A stretch of 32,948 nucleotides of DNA from Sulfurimonas sp. (GCA_027063295.1 JAMORZ010000144.1:1-32948), one strand, 5' to 3'. Positions 1-18,213 are shown, counted from the stretch's first letter. Notes: generated from the letters alone by a model not told the origin. Translations and numbers: made by a program.

Positions 1-69
1 AGTTTTCATGAAGAAGATAAAAAGATATTTGCAGAGTTTGAAAAGTTGTTACATCAGCAACAACACTAA
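1..69 (+). CDS. 3' end of an upstream gene (partial, unidentified)
   Basis: Frame 1 reads SFHEEDKKIFAEFEKLLHQQQH* and stops at 67-69, 2 nt before the next ATG at 72. Confidence 0.55.
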   Translation, partial: SFHEEDKKIFAEFEKLLHQQQH

Positions 70-71
70 GT

Positions 72-2147
72 ATGAGAAATTTTTTTATATATAGCCTCTT
101 TGTATTTCCTTTTCTTGGGGCTGTTTTATCGTTTGTATATTATCAAGTAGAGCCATTTGAGAGTTTCGCATTACACTTTAATGATGTTAATTTTGAGTTA
201 GACAATAAAAAACCACATGATGATATAGTATTTGTAGCAGTTGATGAGAAGAGTGTCAATGAATATGGACGTTGGCCTTGGGATCGTGAAAAAATTGCAA
301 AAGGTTTAGATAATCTTACTCAAGCTGATGTTGTTTTGTTTGATATGATTTTTTCTGAACCAACATCATACAAACAAGATAGTATCTTAAGTCGATCGTT
401 GCAGCATCTTGACAATAGTGTTTGTGGATTTTTTTTACGACATAATGCAACACAAAATATTAGTGAGGATGCTTTGGATATCCTAAGTGATTCTGCACTC
501 GATAGATTGCAAATGCAGATTGCTGCCTCACAAAATGCAAAGCCACGTTTTATATCTGCTCCATTTGCAGAAGTTAATATTATTCCTTTTTTAGAATCAT
601 GTACATTATCTGCTACATTCTCCACTATTAGAGCATCTGATGAAAAGTTTAGAGAGTATCCTGTTGCACTCTATTTTCAAAATCTTCTTTATCCAACTTT
701 AGCAATTCAGGGGTTGCGTTTAAAACTGAACCAAGATATACAAAGAGTGAGCGATACACAAGTGCAGATAGGATCCAAACTTATTGATCTTAGTGATAGG
801 GGCACAGTTCGTTTAAATTATTATCCCCTTGAAAGCTATAGGGTTGTCTCTTTTTTAGATGTAGTAGAGAAAAAGATCACCCCATCATACTTCAAAGATA
901 AGATTGTTATCTTGGGTGTAACAGAAGTTGGATCTGGAGATATTGTAAGTGCACCTATAGGATCGATTCCAGGACCGTTAGTCCATTATACTTTTCTTTC
1001 AAATATATTAGATGGAACATTGATTTATGAAAAAAATTGGATCAATTATACTTTAGTGATTATACTATCTTTGCTTCCTCTGTTTTTTATTTTATTTATT
1101 CAAAAAACTTTCTATAGAGTTTTATTCAATCTCAGTATCTATATCATTGTATATATATTGGTTCGTTATCTTTTTGTACAAGAACATATCTATATAGACC
1201 TCTTTTATCCTCTTGTAGGTCTTGTAGGTAGTACAATGATTGTAGAGGTGTTGGCTTTTACTCAAAAAGAAAAAAGTGAAAAGTTTTTAACGGGTGCATT
1301 TTCTTCTTATCTATCAGGTGATCTTTTAGACCAGCTTGTAAAAAATCCCCAAGCACTTGCTTTAGGTGGAGAGAAAAAAGAGTTAAGCATACTTTTTAGT
1401 GATATTCGTGATTTTACATCAATGTCGGAGAGTATGGAACCAGAAGAGCTCATTGTTTTGTTAAATCGTTACTTTACACCAATGACAGAGGTAGTATTAC
1501 AAAATAAGGGGATGCTTGACAAATATATTGGTGATGCTGTTATGGCTTTTTTTAATGCACCTGTTGATGTGAAAGATCATGCTTCTGCTGCTTGTTTGAG
1601 TGCTGTTGAGATGCTCAAAAAACTTGAAATTCTCAATCATGAACTCACTAGCGAGGGTAAACCTTCTTTAAAGATAGCAATTGGGATCAATACCGCTGAG
1701 GTTATTGTTGGCAATATGGGGTCAAATAGCCGTTTTAACTATACTGTTGTAGGTGATGGTGTGAATCTTGCATCACGTGTTGAGGGACTAACAAAGATTT
1801 ATAATCAAGAGCATGGGGAGATCAGCGTAGATATATTGATTACAGAATTTACAGTAAAGCACTTAGAAGATAAATCATTTGTATACAGAGAAGTAGAACC
1901 AGTACAAGTAAAAGGTAAAGAAGATGTTGTAGTGATTTTTCATCTTCTTCCTCAAACGAAAAAAGCACAACAATTAAAAGAGGAGTATGAAAAAGCTCTT
2001 AATACCTATAAAGATCACGATCTTACACAAGCGAAGATTCTTTTTGAAAATATTGTACAAAAGTATGATGATAGTTTATCTAAATATTTTGTAAAAAAGA
2101 TTACAGAAGGTAAAAAATGGGGTGTGCATATAATGGAAGGGAAATAG
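72..2147 (+). CDS. CHASE2-domain class III adenylate cyclase (membrane sensor)
   Basis: N-terminal hydrophobic helix, periplasmic CHASE2-like region (PHDDIVFVAVDEKSVNEYGRWPWDR), three TM helices, then a class III cyclase catalytic domain (LSILFSDIRDFTSMSE...DKYIGDAVMAFF...FNYTVVGDGVNLASR). The Lys in DKYIGD and Thr in YTVVGD fit bacterial adenylate-type cyclases. Confidence 0.9.
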   Translation: MRNFFIYSLFVFPFLGAVLSFVYYQVEPFESFALHFNDVNFELDNKKPHDDIVFVAVDEKSVNEYGRWPWDREKIAKGLDNLTQADVVLFDMIFSEPTSYKQDSILSRSLQHLDNSVCGFFLRHNATQNISEDALDILSDSALDRLQMQIAASQNAKPRFISAPFAEVNIIPFLESCTLSATFSTIRASDEKFREYPVALYFQNLLYPTLAIQGLRLKLNQDIQRVSDTQVQIGSKLIDLSDRGTVRLNYYPLESYRVVSFLDVVEKKITPSYFKDKIVILGVTEVGSGDIVSAPIGSIPGPLVHYTFLSNILDGTLIYEKNWINYTLVIILSLLPLFFILFIQKTFYRVLFNLSIYIIVYILVRYLFVQEHIYIDLFYPLVGLVGSTMIVEVLAFTQKEKSEKFLTGAFSSYLSGDLLDQLVKNPQALALGGEKKELSILFSDIRDFTSMSESMEPEELIVLLNRYFTPMTEVVLQNKGMLDKYIGDAVMAFFNAPVDVKDHASAACLSAVEMLKKLEILNHELTSEGKPSLKIAIGINTAEVIVGNMGSNSRFNYTVVGDGVNLASRVEGLTKIYNQEHGEISVDILITEFTVKHLEDKSFVYREVEPVQVKGKEDVVVIFHLLPQTKKAQQLKEEYEKALNTYKDHDLTQAKILFENIVQKYDDSLSKYFVKKITEGKKWGVHIMEGK

Positions 2148-4064
2148 ATGAAAGATTTTAACTTTTTAGATTCAGAGGAGGTTTTGGGATTAGTATTTAA
2201 GTATCTAACAGATCTTTCAACACTCCAGGATTTTGATGAGATTTTGATTAAGCTAGCTGATCTTGGTAGGGCATTGACATATTCTCATCGTGCTACAGTG
2301 TGGGTTGTTCATGCTAATCGAGAAACAATATGGACAAAAGTTGCTCATGGGATAGATCATATAGAGTTACCTATAGATTCTGGATTGGTTGGATATGCAA
2401 TGAAGCATAAAAAGCAGCTTTTGGTTGATGATGTTTATCGTGATCCCCGTTTTAATCAAGAGGTCGATAGGGTTACAGGGTACAAAACAAAAAGTATGCT
2501 AGTGATTCCGATGTATGATCATGTTGGTGAAGTGATAGGTGCATTTCAAGTGATGAACAACATGAGAACAGATCAGAGATACTCACAAAAAGATTTAGAT
2601 CATCTTCTATTGGCTGCAACTTATGCTACAGAAACACTTATAACAAAACAGTTGGCTACTGAGATAGAAGAGACCCAAAGAGAGGTAGTATTTACAATGG
2701 GTGCTATTGGAGAGAGTCGTTCTCAAGAAACAGGTTATCATGTAAAACGTGTAGCAGAATACTCAAAAGTACTCGCATTGGCATATGGACTTTGTGAAGA
2801 TGAAGCAGAGCTTTTAAAGCAAGCTTCCCCTATGCATGATATAGGAAAAATTGCTATTCCTGATTCGATTTTAAATAAGCCAGGAAGATTTAATGATGAT
2901 GAAAGAAAGATTATGAATACCCATGCAGAGCTTGGGTACAATATGATCAAGAACTCTCAAAGAGATCTTTTAAAAGCGGCTGCTATTGTGGCTTATGAAC
3001 ATCATGAAAAATGGGATGGAACAGGCTATCCTCGTGGTTTGTCGGGTGAAAACATTCATATATATGGTCGTATTACTGCAATCGCAGATGTATTTGATGC
3101 GTTGGGTAGTGATAGAGTTTACAAAAAAGCTTGGAAGGATGAAAAAATTTTAAAACTTTTTCATCAAGAAAAAGGGAAACATTTTGATCCTAAGTTAGTT
3201 GAGCTGTTTTTTGAAAATCTTAATGAGTTTTATTCAATTAGAGAAAAATTTAAAGATCACTATGAACCAAAAGAAGTCAAAGAGGCAAAAAGATCTGTAA
3301 AAGTTTTGGGAGCATACGGAACAAAAGCTAAAAATTATGGAACAACATCTTTTTTACTTAATGACAACCATGTGATAGATGCTGGCAACTTATTAAGTGC
3401 TTTAGAGGAAAAGTCTGTACAAATAACCCATGTCTGGCTTACACATGCTCATTTGGATCATATATCAGATATAGCATATATTTTAGATAACTATTTCTCA
3501 CTTCGTAAACACACTTTACATATAATGGGATTAGAATCAACAATTAAAGCATTGCAAGAACATTACCTCAATGATATTATATGGCCAGATTTTTCAAAAA
3601 TATATTTGTATGATAGTGATGTTGTTGCTGTAGAATATACAATTATCGATCTGGAAAAATCTTATCAAATAGGTAAAGATGAGTACATTTTAGCATACAG
3701 CACAGATCATACTGTCGAGAGCTGTGGTTATATATATACTCAAGATGATAAAGCATTACTTATTAGTGCAGATACATTCTCTTTAACATCTACATTGGAG
3801 ATGTTGGAAAAAAATCAAAATATCTCTGCAATGGTTCTAGAATGTTCATTTCCATCATCATTGGAAGATTTGGCAAAAACAACAAAACATTTAACACCAA
3901 AAACTCTCTTTAGTGGATTAGAGAATATGCCAAGAGAGGATATTGCACTTTATATTAACCATATTAAGCCAATATATGAAAATAAAGTTATTTCAGAAGT
4001 CAATGAAAAAAGCGGTAAAATAGGGGCTAAGATAGTAAAAGATGGAGAAATTTTACATTTTTAA
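2148..4064 (+). CDS. GAF + HD-GYP + class-II cyclic-nucleotide phosphodiesterase-like (metallo-beta-lactamase fold) fusion
   Basis: GAF-like N-terminus; HD-GYP motifs MHDIGKIAIPD and HHEKWDGTGYPRGLSG; C-terminal THAHLDHISD, HYLNDIIWPDF and INHIKP, typical of class-II cNMP PDEs (PF02112-like). ATG directly follows the cyclase stop codon. Confidence 0.85.
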   Translation: MKDFNFLDSEEVLGLVFKYLTDLSTLQDFDEILIKLADLGRALTYSHRATVWVVHANRETIWTKVAHGIDHIELPIDSGLVGYAMKHKKQLLVDDVYRDPRFNQEVDRVTGYKTKSMLVIPMYDHVGEVIGAFQVMNNMRTDQRYSQKDLDHLLLAATYATETLITKQLATEIEETQREVVFTMGAIGESRSQETGYHVKRVAEYSKVLALAYGLCEDEAELLKQASPMHDIGKIAIPDSILNKPGRFNDDERKIMNTHAELGYNMIKNSQRDLLKAAAIVAYEHHEKWDGTGYPRGLSGENIHIYGRITAIADVFDALGSDRVYKKAWKDEKILKLFHQEKGKHFDPKLVELFFENLNEFYSIREKFKDHYEPKEVKEAKRSVKVLGAYGTKAKNYGTTSFLLNDNHVIDAGNLLSALEEKSVQITHVWLTHAHLDHISDIAYILDNYFSLRKHTLHIMGLESTIKALQEHYLNDIIWPDFSKIYLYDSDVVAVEYTIIDLEKSYQIGKDEYILAYSTDHTVESCGYIYTQDDKALLISADTFSLTSTLEMLEKNQNISAMVLECSFPSSLEDLAKTTKHLTPKTLFSGLENMPREDIALYINHIKPIYENKVISEVNEKSGKIGAKIVKDGEILHF

Positions 4065-4073
4065 CAAAAACCC

Positions 4074-4102
4074 TTGACATTAAAAACTTTTTTGTCTATA
4101 AT
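4074..4102 (+). promoter_or_regulatory. Sigma-70 promoter of the tRNA cluster (TTGACA-N17-TATAAT)
   Basis: Exact TTGACA at 4074-4079 and TATAAT at 4097-4102 with a 17-nt spacer; the tRNA begins at 4122. Confidence 0.9.
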
Positions 4103-4121
4103 TTCGCCATCAATAACCGTT

Positions 4122-4198
4122 GCCGACATAGCTCAGTTGGCTAGAGCAGCTGATTTGTAATCAGCAGGCCCGGGGTTCAAATCCTCGTGTCGGCACCA
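4122..4198 (+). tRNA. tRNA-Thr (anticodon TGT)
   Basis: GCCGACA/TGTCGGC acceptor stem, anticodon loop TTTGTAA, GGTTCAAATCC T-arm, encoded CCA. Confidence 0.95.
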
Positions 4199-4237
4199 TT
4201 GATAAATATTAGAAACAGTGTTAGACCAGATTAAGAT

Positions 4238-4322
4238 GGTGGGATAGTCAAGTGGCCAACGACGGCAGACTGTAAATCTGCTCCCTATGGGTTCAGAGGT
4301 TCGACTCCTCTTCCCACCACCA
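4238..4322 (+). tRNA. tRNA-Tyr (anticodon GTA)
   Basis: GGTGGGA/TCCCACC acceptor stem, CTGTAAA anticodon loop, long variable arm, encoded CCA. Confidence 0.95.
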
Positions 4323-4338
4323 CTTTTTGATATCATAT

Positions 4339-4414
<76 letters not shown>

Positions 4415-4566
4415 CTAAAGTTATCAAAATTCTGGAAGCTGAAGTATAATGCAAAATTACTTCATAATATATATTATCTATATAGCTTTTCATCTAATAA
4501 TCAAATCTAGTACTGTATAAGAATTATTCAATTATTGCTTGAGATCTTATGATTTAAAAGACTGTT

Positions 4567-4638
<72 letters not shown>

Positions 4639-4640
4639 CT

Positions 4641-5840
4641 ATGGCAAAAGAAAAGTTTGAACGTAATAAACCGCATGTTAACATCGGTACAATCGGTCAC
4701 GTTGACCACGGTAAAACAACACTAACAGCTGCTATTACAGCAGTACTTGCAGTAACTAATGATGCAGCACTTATGGATTATGATCAAATCGATAATGCAC
4801 CAGAAGAAAGAGAGCGTGGTATTACTATCGCTACTTCACACGTTGAGTATGAAACAGATTCACGTCACTATGCACACGTTGACTGTCCAGGTCACGCGGA
4901 TTATGTTAAAAACATGATTACTGGTGCTGCACAAATGGATGGTGCTATCTTAGTTGTATCTGCAGCTGATGGTCCAATGCCACAAACTCGTGAGCACATC
5001 CTTCTTTCTAAACAAGTTGGTGTACCATACATCGTTGTTTTCATGAACAAAGAAGATATGGTTGATGATGAAGAACTTCTTGAACTAGTAGAGATGGAAA
5101 TTCGTGAACTTCTAGATGCTTATGATTTCCCAGGTGACGATACTCCAATCGTAGCTGGTTCTGCTCTTAAAGCTCTTGAAGAAGCAAAAACTGGTACACT
5201 TGGTGAGTGGTCAGAAAAAATTAAAAAACTTATGGCTGAAGTAGATGCTTACATCCCTGAGCCAGCACGTGAAACTGATAAAGATTTCTTAATGCCAGTT
5301 GAAGATGTATTCTCTATCTCTGGTCGTGGTACAGTTGTTACTGGTCGTATCGAGCGTGGTGTGATCAAAGTTGGTGAGGAAGTTGAGATCGTTGGTATCA
5401 AAGACACTCAAAAAACTACTGTAACTGGTGTTGAAATGTTCCGTAAAGAGATGGAACAAGGTGAAGCAGGTGATAACTGTGGTATCCTTATCCGTGGTAT
5501 TGCTAAAAATGAAGTTGAGCGTGGTCAAGTTCTTTGTAAGCCAGGTTCAATCACTCCACATACTAAGTTTACAGCTGAGATCTATGTACTTAGCAAAGAT
5601 GAGGGTGGTCGTCATACTCCATTCTTTAATGGTTACCGTCCACAATTCTATGTACGTACTACAGACGTAACTGGTGCGATCACTTTACCAGAAGGTACTG
5701 AGATGGTTATGCCAGGTGATAATGTAAGTATTACTGCTGAGTTAATCCACCCAATTGCAATGGAGCAAGGTACTAAGTTCGCTATCCGTGAAGGTGGTAG
5801 AACTGTTGGTGCTGGTGTTGTTGCTGAGATTCTTGCATAA
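4641..5840 (+). CDS. tuf: Elongation factor Tu
   Basis: [32 protein letters not shown]..., full-length EF-Tu. The ORF-track start at 4539 only reads through the tRNA; the ATG at 4641 is the true start. Confidence 0.97.
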   Translation: MAKEKFERNKPHVNIGTIGHVDHGKTTLTAAITAVLAVTNDAALMDYDQIDNAPEERERGITIATSHVEYETDSRHYAHVDCPGHADYVKNMITGAAQMDGAILVVSAADGPMPQTREHILLSKQVGVPYIVVFMNKEDMVDDEELLELVEMEIRELLDAYDFPGDDTPIVAGSALKALEEAKTGTLGEWSEKIKKLMAEVDAYIPEPARETDKDFLMPVEDVFSISGRGTVVTGRIERGVIKVGEEVEIVGIKDTQKTTVTGVEMFRKEMEQGEAGDNCGILIRGIAKNEVERGQVLCKPGSITPHTKFTAEIYVLSKDEGGRHTPFFNGYRPQFYVRTTDVTGAITLPEGTEMVMPGDNVSITAELIHPIAMEQGTKFAIREGGRTVGAGVVAEILA

Positions 5841-5883
5841 TTAGCTTCGGCTAATATGCAAAATCCTTTACAAAGGTACTAAA

Positions 5884-6036
5884 ATGAGAGAAGCAATTCA
5901 CTTAGGTTGTGAGAAGTGTACAAGACGTAACTATCACACAACTAAAAACAAAAAAACTCATACTGAAAAATTTTCAGTAAGAAAGTATTGTAAATTCTGT
6001 AAAGAACATACAGTACACAAAGAGATGAAACTGTAA
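5884..6036 (+). CDS. rpmG: 50S ribosomal protein L33
   Basis: Absent from the ORF track: MREAIHLGCEKCTRRNYHTTKNKKTHTEKFSVRKYCKFCKEHTVHKEMKL* with two CxxC pairs, located between tuf and tRNA-Trp. Confidence 0.95.
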   Translation: MREAIHLGCEKCTRRNYHTTKNKKTHTEKFSVRKYCKFCKEHTVHKEMKL

Positions 6037-6070
6037 TTTCAGTTTCTCTCTTGAGCTTCGGCTCACTTAT

Positions 6071-6146
6071 AGGCGTATAGCTCCAATGGTAGAGCACCGG
6101 ATTCCAAATCCGGGTGTTGGGAGTTCGAGTCTCTCTACGCCTGCCA
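6071..6146 (+). tRNA. tRNA-Trp (anticodon CCA)
   Basis: AGGCGTA/TACGCCT acceptor stem, TTCCAAA anticodon loop, encoded CCA. Confidence 0.95.
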
Positions 6147-6180
6147 CCATTTTTTATTAGTGTAACTTACGAGTTTTACT

Positions 6181-6186
6181 TATAAT
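6181..6186 (+). promoter_or_regulatory. Candidate -10 (TATAAT) upstream of secE
   Basis: TATAAT 31 nt before the secE ATG; no clear -35 box. Confidence 0.4.
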
Positions 6187-6216
6187 AAATGACAATATTT
6201 TTTGGGAAAGTATAAA

Positions 6217-6396
6217 ATGAGTTTAAACAAACATATTCATAATGCAAAAGTAGAACTAAGTAAGGTTATCTTTCCTACATCAGGTCAGGTAAAGCAAGCA
6301 TATATAGCAGTAATTGTAGTTGTTTCTGCAATTGCTGCTTTTTTAGCATTAGTTGATTTGATTATGTCATCAATTATGTCAGCAATCTTAGGTTAA
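6217..6396 (+). CDS. secE: Preprotein translocase subunit SecE
   Basis: Short protein with one TM helix (VKQAYIAVIVVVSAIAAFLALVDLIMSSI), immediately upstream of nusG. ATG at 6217 preferred over TTG at 6202. Confidence 0.9.
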   Translation: MSLNKHIHNAKVELSKVIFPTSGQVKQAYIAVIVVVSAIAAFLALVDLIMSSIMSAILG

Positions 6397-6405
6397 GGAG
6401 TTATA

Positions 6406-6933
6406 ATGGCACATCAATGGTACTCTATTCAGACCTATGGAAGTGACAGGGCAGTTAGAGATGCAATCTTTAACATGATAGAAGAATATGGTCTTCAAGA
6501 GCAGATTCAAGAGGTTATTGTCCCAACAGAGGATGTTATTGAAGTAAAAGATGGAAAGAAAAAAGTAAGTGAGCGTTCACTTTATTCTGGATATGTATTT
6601 GCAAAAATTGATCTCAATACTGAGATTCAGCATATGATTCAGTCAATTCCTAAAGTATCTGGATTTATTGGTGAGTCTAATATTCCAACACCTCTAAGTG
6701 AGCATGATATTAATGTTATCTTAGATCGTGTGAATAATCGTGCTGCACCAAAACCAAAAGTATTTTTTGACAATGGTGAGACTGTTCGTATTATTGATGG
6801 ACCATTTGCAAACTTTACTGCAACTGTGGATGAGTATGACCTTGAACATGGTACTCTTAAACTTAATGTTTCGATTTTTGGACGTGCGACACCGGTAGAC
6901 ATATCGTATACGCAAGTTGAAAAAATCATCTAA
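6406..6933 (+). CDS. nusG: Transcription termination/antitermination protein NusG
   Basis: HQWYSIQTYGSDRAVRDAI N-terminus and a KOW-like DNGETVRIIDGPFANFTATV C-terminal domain. Confidence 0.95.
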   Translation: MAHQWYSIQTYGSDRAVRDAIFNMIEEYGLQEQIQEVIVPTEDVIEVKDGKKKVSERSLYSGYVFAKIDLNTEIQHMIQSIPKVSGFIGESNIPTPLSEHDINVILDRVNNRAAPKPKVFFDNGETVRIIDGPFANFTATVDEYDLEHGTLKLNVSIFGRATPVDISYTQVEKII

Positions 6934-6959
6934 ATTTAAATTCATAAAAAGGACAAAAA

Positions 6960-7385
6960 ATGGCAAAAAAAGTCATGGATTATATCAAGCTACAAATTGA
7001 AGCTGGTAAAGCAAACCCTGCTCCACCAGTTGGACCTGCACTCGGACAACGTGGTGTTAACATTATGGAATTCTGTAAAGCATTCAACGAAAAAACAAAA
7101 GATAAGATGGGATTTAAAGTTCCTGTAGTTATTACTGTTTACAATGATAGAAGTTTTTCTTTCGTTACAAAACAACCACCTGCATCTGAGCTTCTTATGA
7201 AAGCTGCTGGACTTAAAAAGGGTACAGACAATCCACTTAAAAACAAAGTTGGAAAACTTACTCGTGCACAACTTATGGAAGTAGTTGAGCAAAAAATCGA
7301 AGATTTAAACACTGATGATAAAGAGATGGCTGCTAATACTTTAGCTGGTTCTGCTCGTTCAATCGGTATCGAGATCGTAGACTAA
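6960..7385 (+). CDS. rplK: 50S ribosomal protein L11
   Basis: [34 protein letters not shown]. Confidence 0.97.
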   Translation: MAKKVMDYIKLQIEAGKANPAPPVGPALGQRGVNIMEFCKAFNEKTKDKMGFKVPVVITVYNDRSFSFVTKQPPASELLMKAAGLKKGTDNPLKNKVGKLTRAQLMEVVEQKIEDLNTDDKEMAANTLAGSARSIGIEIVD

Positions 7386-7452
7386 GACAAAACTATCATC
7401 GACCACAGTGATATAAAATTGTGTGGCAGAATTAATATGGAGAATTTGACAA

Positions 7453-8145
7453 ATGAGTAAAAGATATAAACAATTAGTTGAAAAAATTGATGCTACTAAA
7501 TCATATACAGTTGAGGAAGCTTCTGCAACTGTAAAAGATTTAAAAAGTGCAAAATTTGATGAAACTGTTGAAATTGCTATGAATTTAAATGTTGATCCAC
7601 GTCATGCTGATCAAATGGTACGTGGTGCAATCGTTCTTCCACACGGTACAGGTAAAACTGTTCGTGTTGCAGTATTTGCTAAAGGTGCTAAAGCTGATGA
7701 GGCTAAGGCTGCTGGTGCAGATATTGTTGGAACTGATGATTTAGTTGCACAAATCAAAGAGGGAATCTTCAACTTTGATGTAGTTGTTGCTGCACCTGAC
7801 TGTATGGGTCTTGTTGGACAAATCGGTCGTATTTTAGGGCCAAAAGGTCTTATGCCAAACCCTAAAACTGGTACAGTAACTCCAGATGTTGCAACTGCTG
7901 TTAACAATGTAAAGGGTGGTCAAGTTACTTTCCGTGTTGACAAAAAAGGTAATATCCATGCTGGTATCGGTAAAGCTAGTTTTGATGCAGATAAAATTGC
8001 TGAAAACATTTCTGCGTTTGTAGCAGCGATTAACAAGCAAAAACCAGCATCTGCAAAAGGTCGTTATATTAAAAATGCAGCACTTTCTCTTACTATGAGT
8101 CCTGCTGTAAAACTTGATGTTATTGCTTTAGCAGATATCAAGTAG
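7453..8145 (+). CDS. rplA: 50S ribosomal protein L1
   Basis: L1 signatures [33 protein letters not shown] and [18 protein letters not shown]. Confidence 0.97.
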   Translation: MSKRYKQLVEKIDATKSYTVEEASATVKDLKSAKFDETVEIAMNLNVDPRHADQMVRGAIVLPHGTGKTVRVAVFAKGAKADEAKAAGADIVGTDDLVAQIKEGIFNFDVVVAAPDCMGLVGQIGRILGPKGLMPNPKTGTVTPDVATAVNNVKGGQVTFRVDKKGNIHAGIGKASFDADKIAENISAFVAAINKQKPASAKGRYIKNAALSLTMSPAVKLDVIALADIK

Positions 8146-8329
8146 TTTCAGACGCCTTTGGCGTTTGAAAGTCTTTAGTTTGAGATAAGTGTATCTTTAA
8201 CTAAAGATTTTCGTTTTTGGAAATCTGAATTACTTGGACTAAAGATAGATGGGGGTATCTACCATGTTGGTAGTGAGCTTAATTGGCCTTTCCCGCCCCT
8301 CTTGAAGTTATGTCTAGAAAGGAGAATTT
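8146..8329 (+). promoter_or_regulatory. Structured rplJ (L10) leader
   Basis: Several inverted repeats between rplA and rplJ: TTTCAGACGCC-TTT-GGCGTTTGAAA (8146-8170); CTTTAGTT...AACTAAAG (8173-8206); CTACCA-TGT-TGGTAG (8259-8273), the last enclosed by GGGGG and CCCGCCCC. Confidence 0.6.
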
Positions 8330-8815
8330 ATGCTTAAGTCTAAAAAAGCTGAAGTGATAGCTAACTTAACTGCTGCATTTGAAAATACAACTGCAGTTGT
8401 TATTTGTGACTATAAAGGGCTTACTGTAAGTAAACTTGAAGAGTTACGTAAAGCTGCACGCGCAAAAGACACAAGTGTTCAGGTTGTTAAAAATACTTTG
8501 GCAACAATCGCATTAAACAATGCAGGAATGAGTGGTGTTGAGATCAAAGATACAAACATTTTTGTTTGGTCTGATGATGTTATCGCTGCTGCTAAGATTG
8601 CTGCTGATTTTGCAAAAACAAATGAACAATTTGTTATCAAAGCTGGTTACTTAGATAAAGAACCTGCTGACATAGCTAAAATCGAAGCATTTGCTAAACT
8701 TCCAGGTCGTGATGAGCTTCTTGGTATGCTTGCTGCAACTTGGATGGCTCCAGTTACAAACCTTGCAATTGGAATCGATGCACTTCGTAAGAAGAAAGAA
8801 GAAGAGGAAGCTTAA
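8330..8815 (+). CDS. rplJ: 50S ribosomal protein L10
   Basis: AVVICDYKGLTVSKLEELRKAAR...VVKNTLATIA; positioned before rplL. Confidence 0.96.
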   Translation: MLKSKKAEVIANLTAAFENTTAVVICDYKGLTVSKLEELRKAARAKDTSVQVVKNTLATIALNNAGMSGVEIKDTNIFVWSDDVIAAAKIAADFAKTNEQFVIKAGYLDKEPADIAKIEAFAKLPGRDELLGMLAATWMAPVTNLAIGIDALRKKKEEEEA

Positions 8816-8877
8816 TAAGCTTTCTTTGATGTGAATTATCACATTAAACAAAATAAAAATACTCATAGGAGAAAAAT

Positions 8878-9252
8878 ATGGCTGTAACTAAAGAAGACGT
8901 ATTAGAATTTATTTCAGGACTTTCTGTATTAGAACTTTCTGAATTAGTAAAAGAGTTCGAAGAAAAATTTGGTGTATCTGCACAACCTGTAGCTGTTGCT
9001 GGTGTTGCTGGTGGTGATGCTGCTGGTGCTGCTGCTGAAAAAACAGAGTTTGATGTAGTACTTACTGATGCTGGTGCTAAGAAAATTGGTGTTATTAAAG
9101 CTGTTCGTGCTCTTACTGGTCTTGGACTTAAAGAAGCAAAAGAAGCATGTGAAGCACTACCATCTACAATCAAAGAGGGTGTAGATAAAGAAACTGCTGA
9201 AGAAGCTAAAGCTGCTCTAGAAGAAGCTGGTGCAACAGTAGAAGTTAAATAA
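8878..9252 (+). CDS. rplL: 50S ribosomal protein L7/L12
   Basis: [70 protein letters not shown]. Confidence 0.97.
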   Translation: MAVTKEDVLEFISGLSVLELSELVKEFEEKFGVSAQPVAVAGVAGGDAAGAAAEKTEFDVVLTDAGAKKIGVIKAVRALTGLGLKEAKEACEALPSTIKEGVDKETAEEAKAALEEAGATVEVK

Positions 9253-9292
9253 TTATTTAACACTTTTATGAGGGGTTTAACCCCTCAATTTT

Positions 9293-9336
9293 GGGCGCTT
9301 TAGCAAAGAGAAACTTCTCTCTTTGCTAAAGTGCCC
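9293..9336 (+). promoter_or_regulatory. Long hairpin between rplL and rpoB (processing/attenuation candidate)
   Basis: GGGCGCTTTAGCAAAGAGA-AACTTC-TCTCTTTGCTAAAGTGCCC, a 19-bp stem without a strong T-tract. Preceded by GAGGGGTTTAACCCCTC (9270-9286) and followed by GAGCTTG-CTTT-CAAGCTC (9367-9384). Confidence 0.75.
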
Positions 9337-9436
9337 TTATGTCGTTTATAAGCACTGTAAATAAACGAGCTTGCTTTCAAGCTCAAAATCATTCTGGTGA
9401 CGACTAGAATTGATAACTAACAACTCATCGAGGTAG

Positions 9437-18101
<8,665 letters not shown>

Positions 18102-18213
18102 TAACTCCTTTCTCTTCCCCATTTGAAACAATATCTTCATAATATATCTTTAAGTATTAACATTCACTTAAAATAAGCTTTCTTTAAATACTATTTTTGT
18201 ATCATTGCGTGTC

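Noticed and set aside
4133-4336. Antisense ORF (HEDLNPGPADYKSAALAN...)
   Set aside because: It is the reverse complement of tRNA-Thr and tRNA-Tyr, a well-known class of spurious ORF.
8844-9263. Long antisense ORF opposite rplL
   Set aside because: Low-complexity Ala/Ser translation opposite a certain ribosomal gene; an artefact of codon bias.
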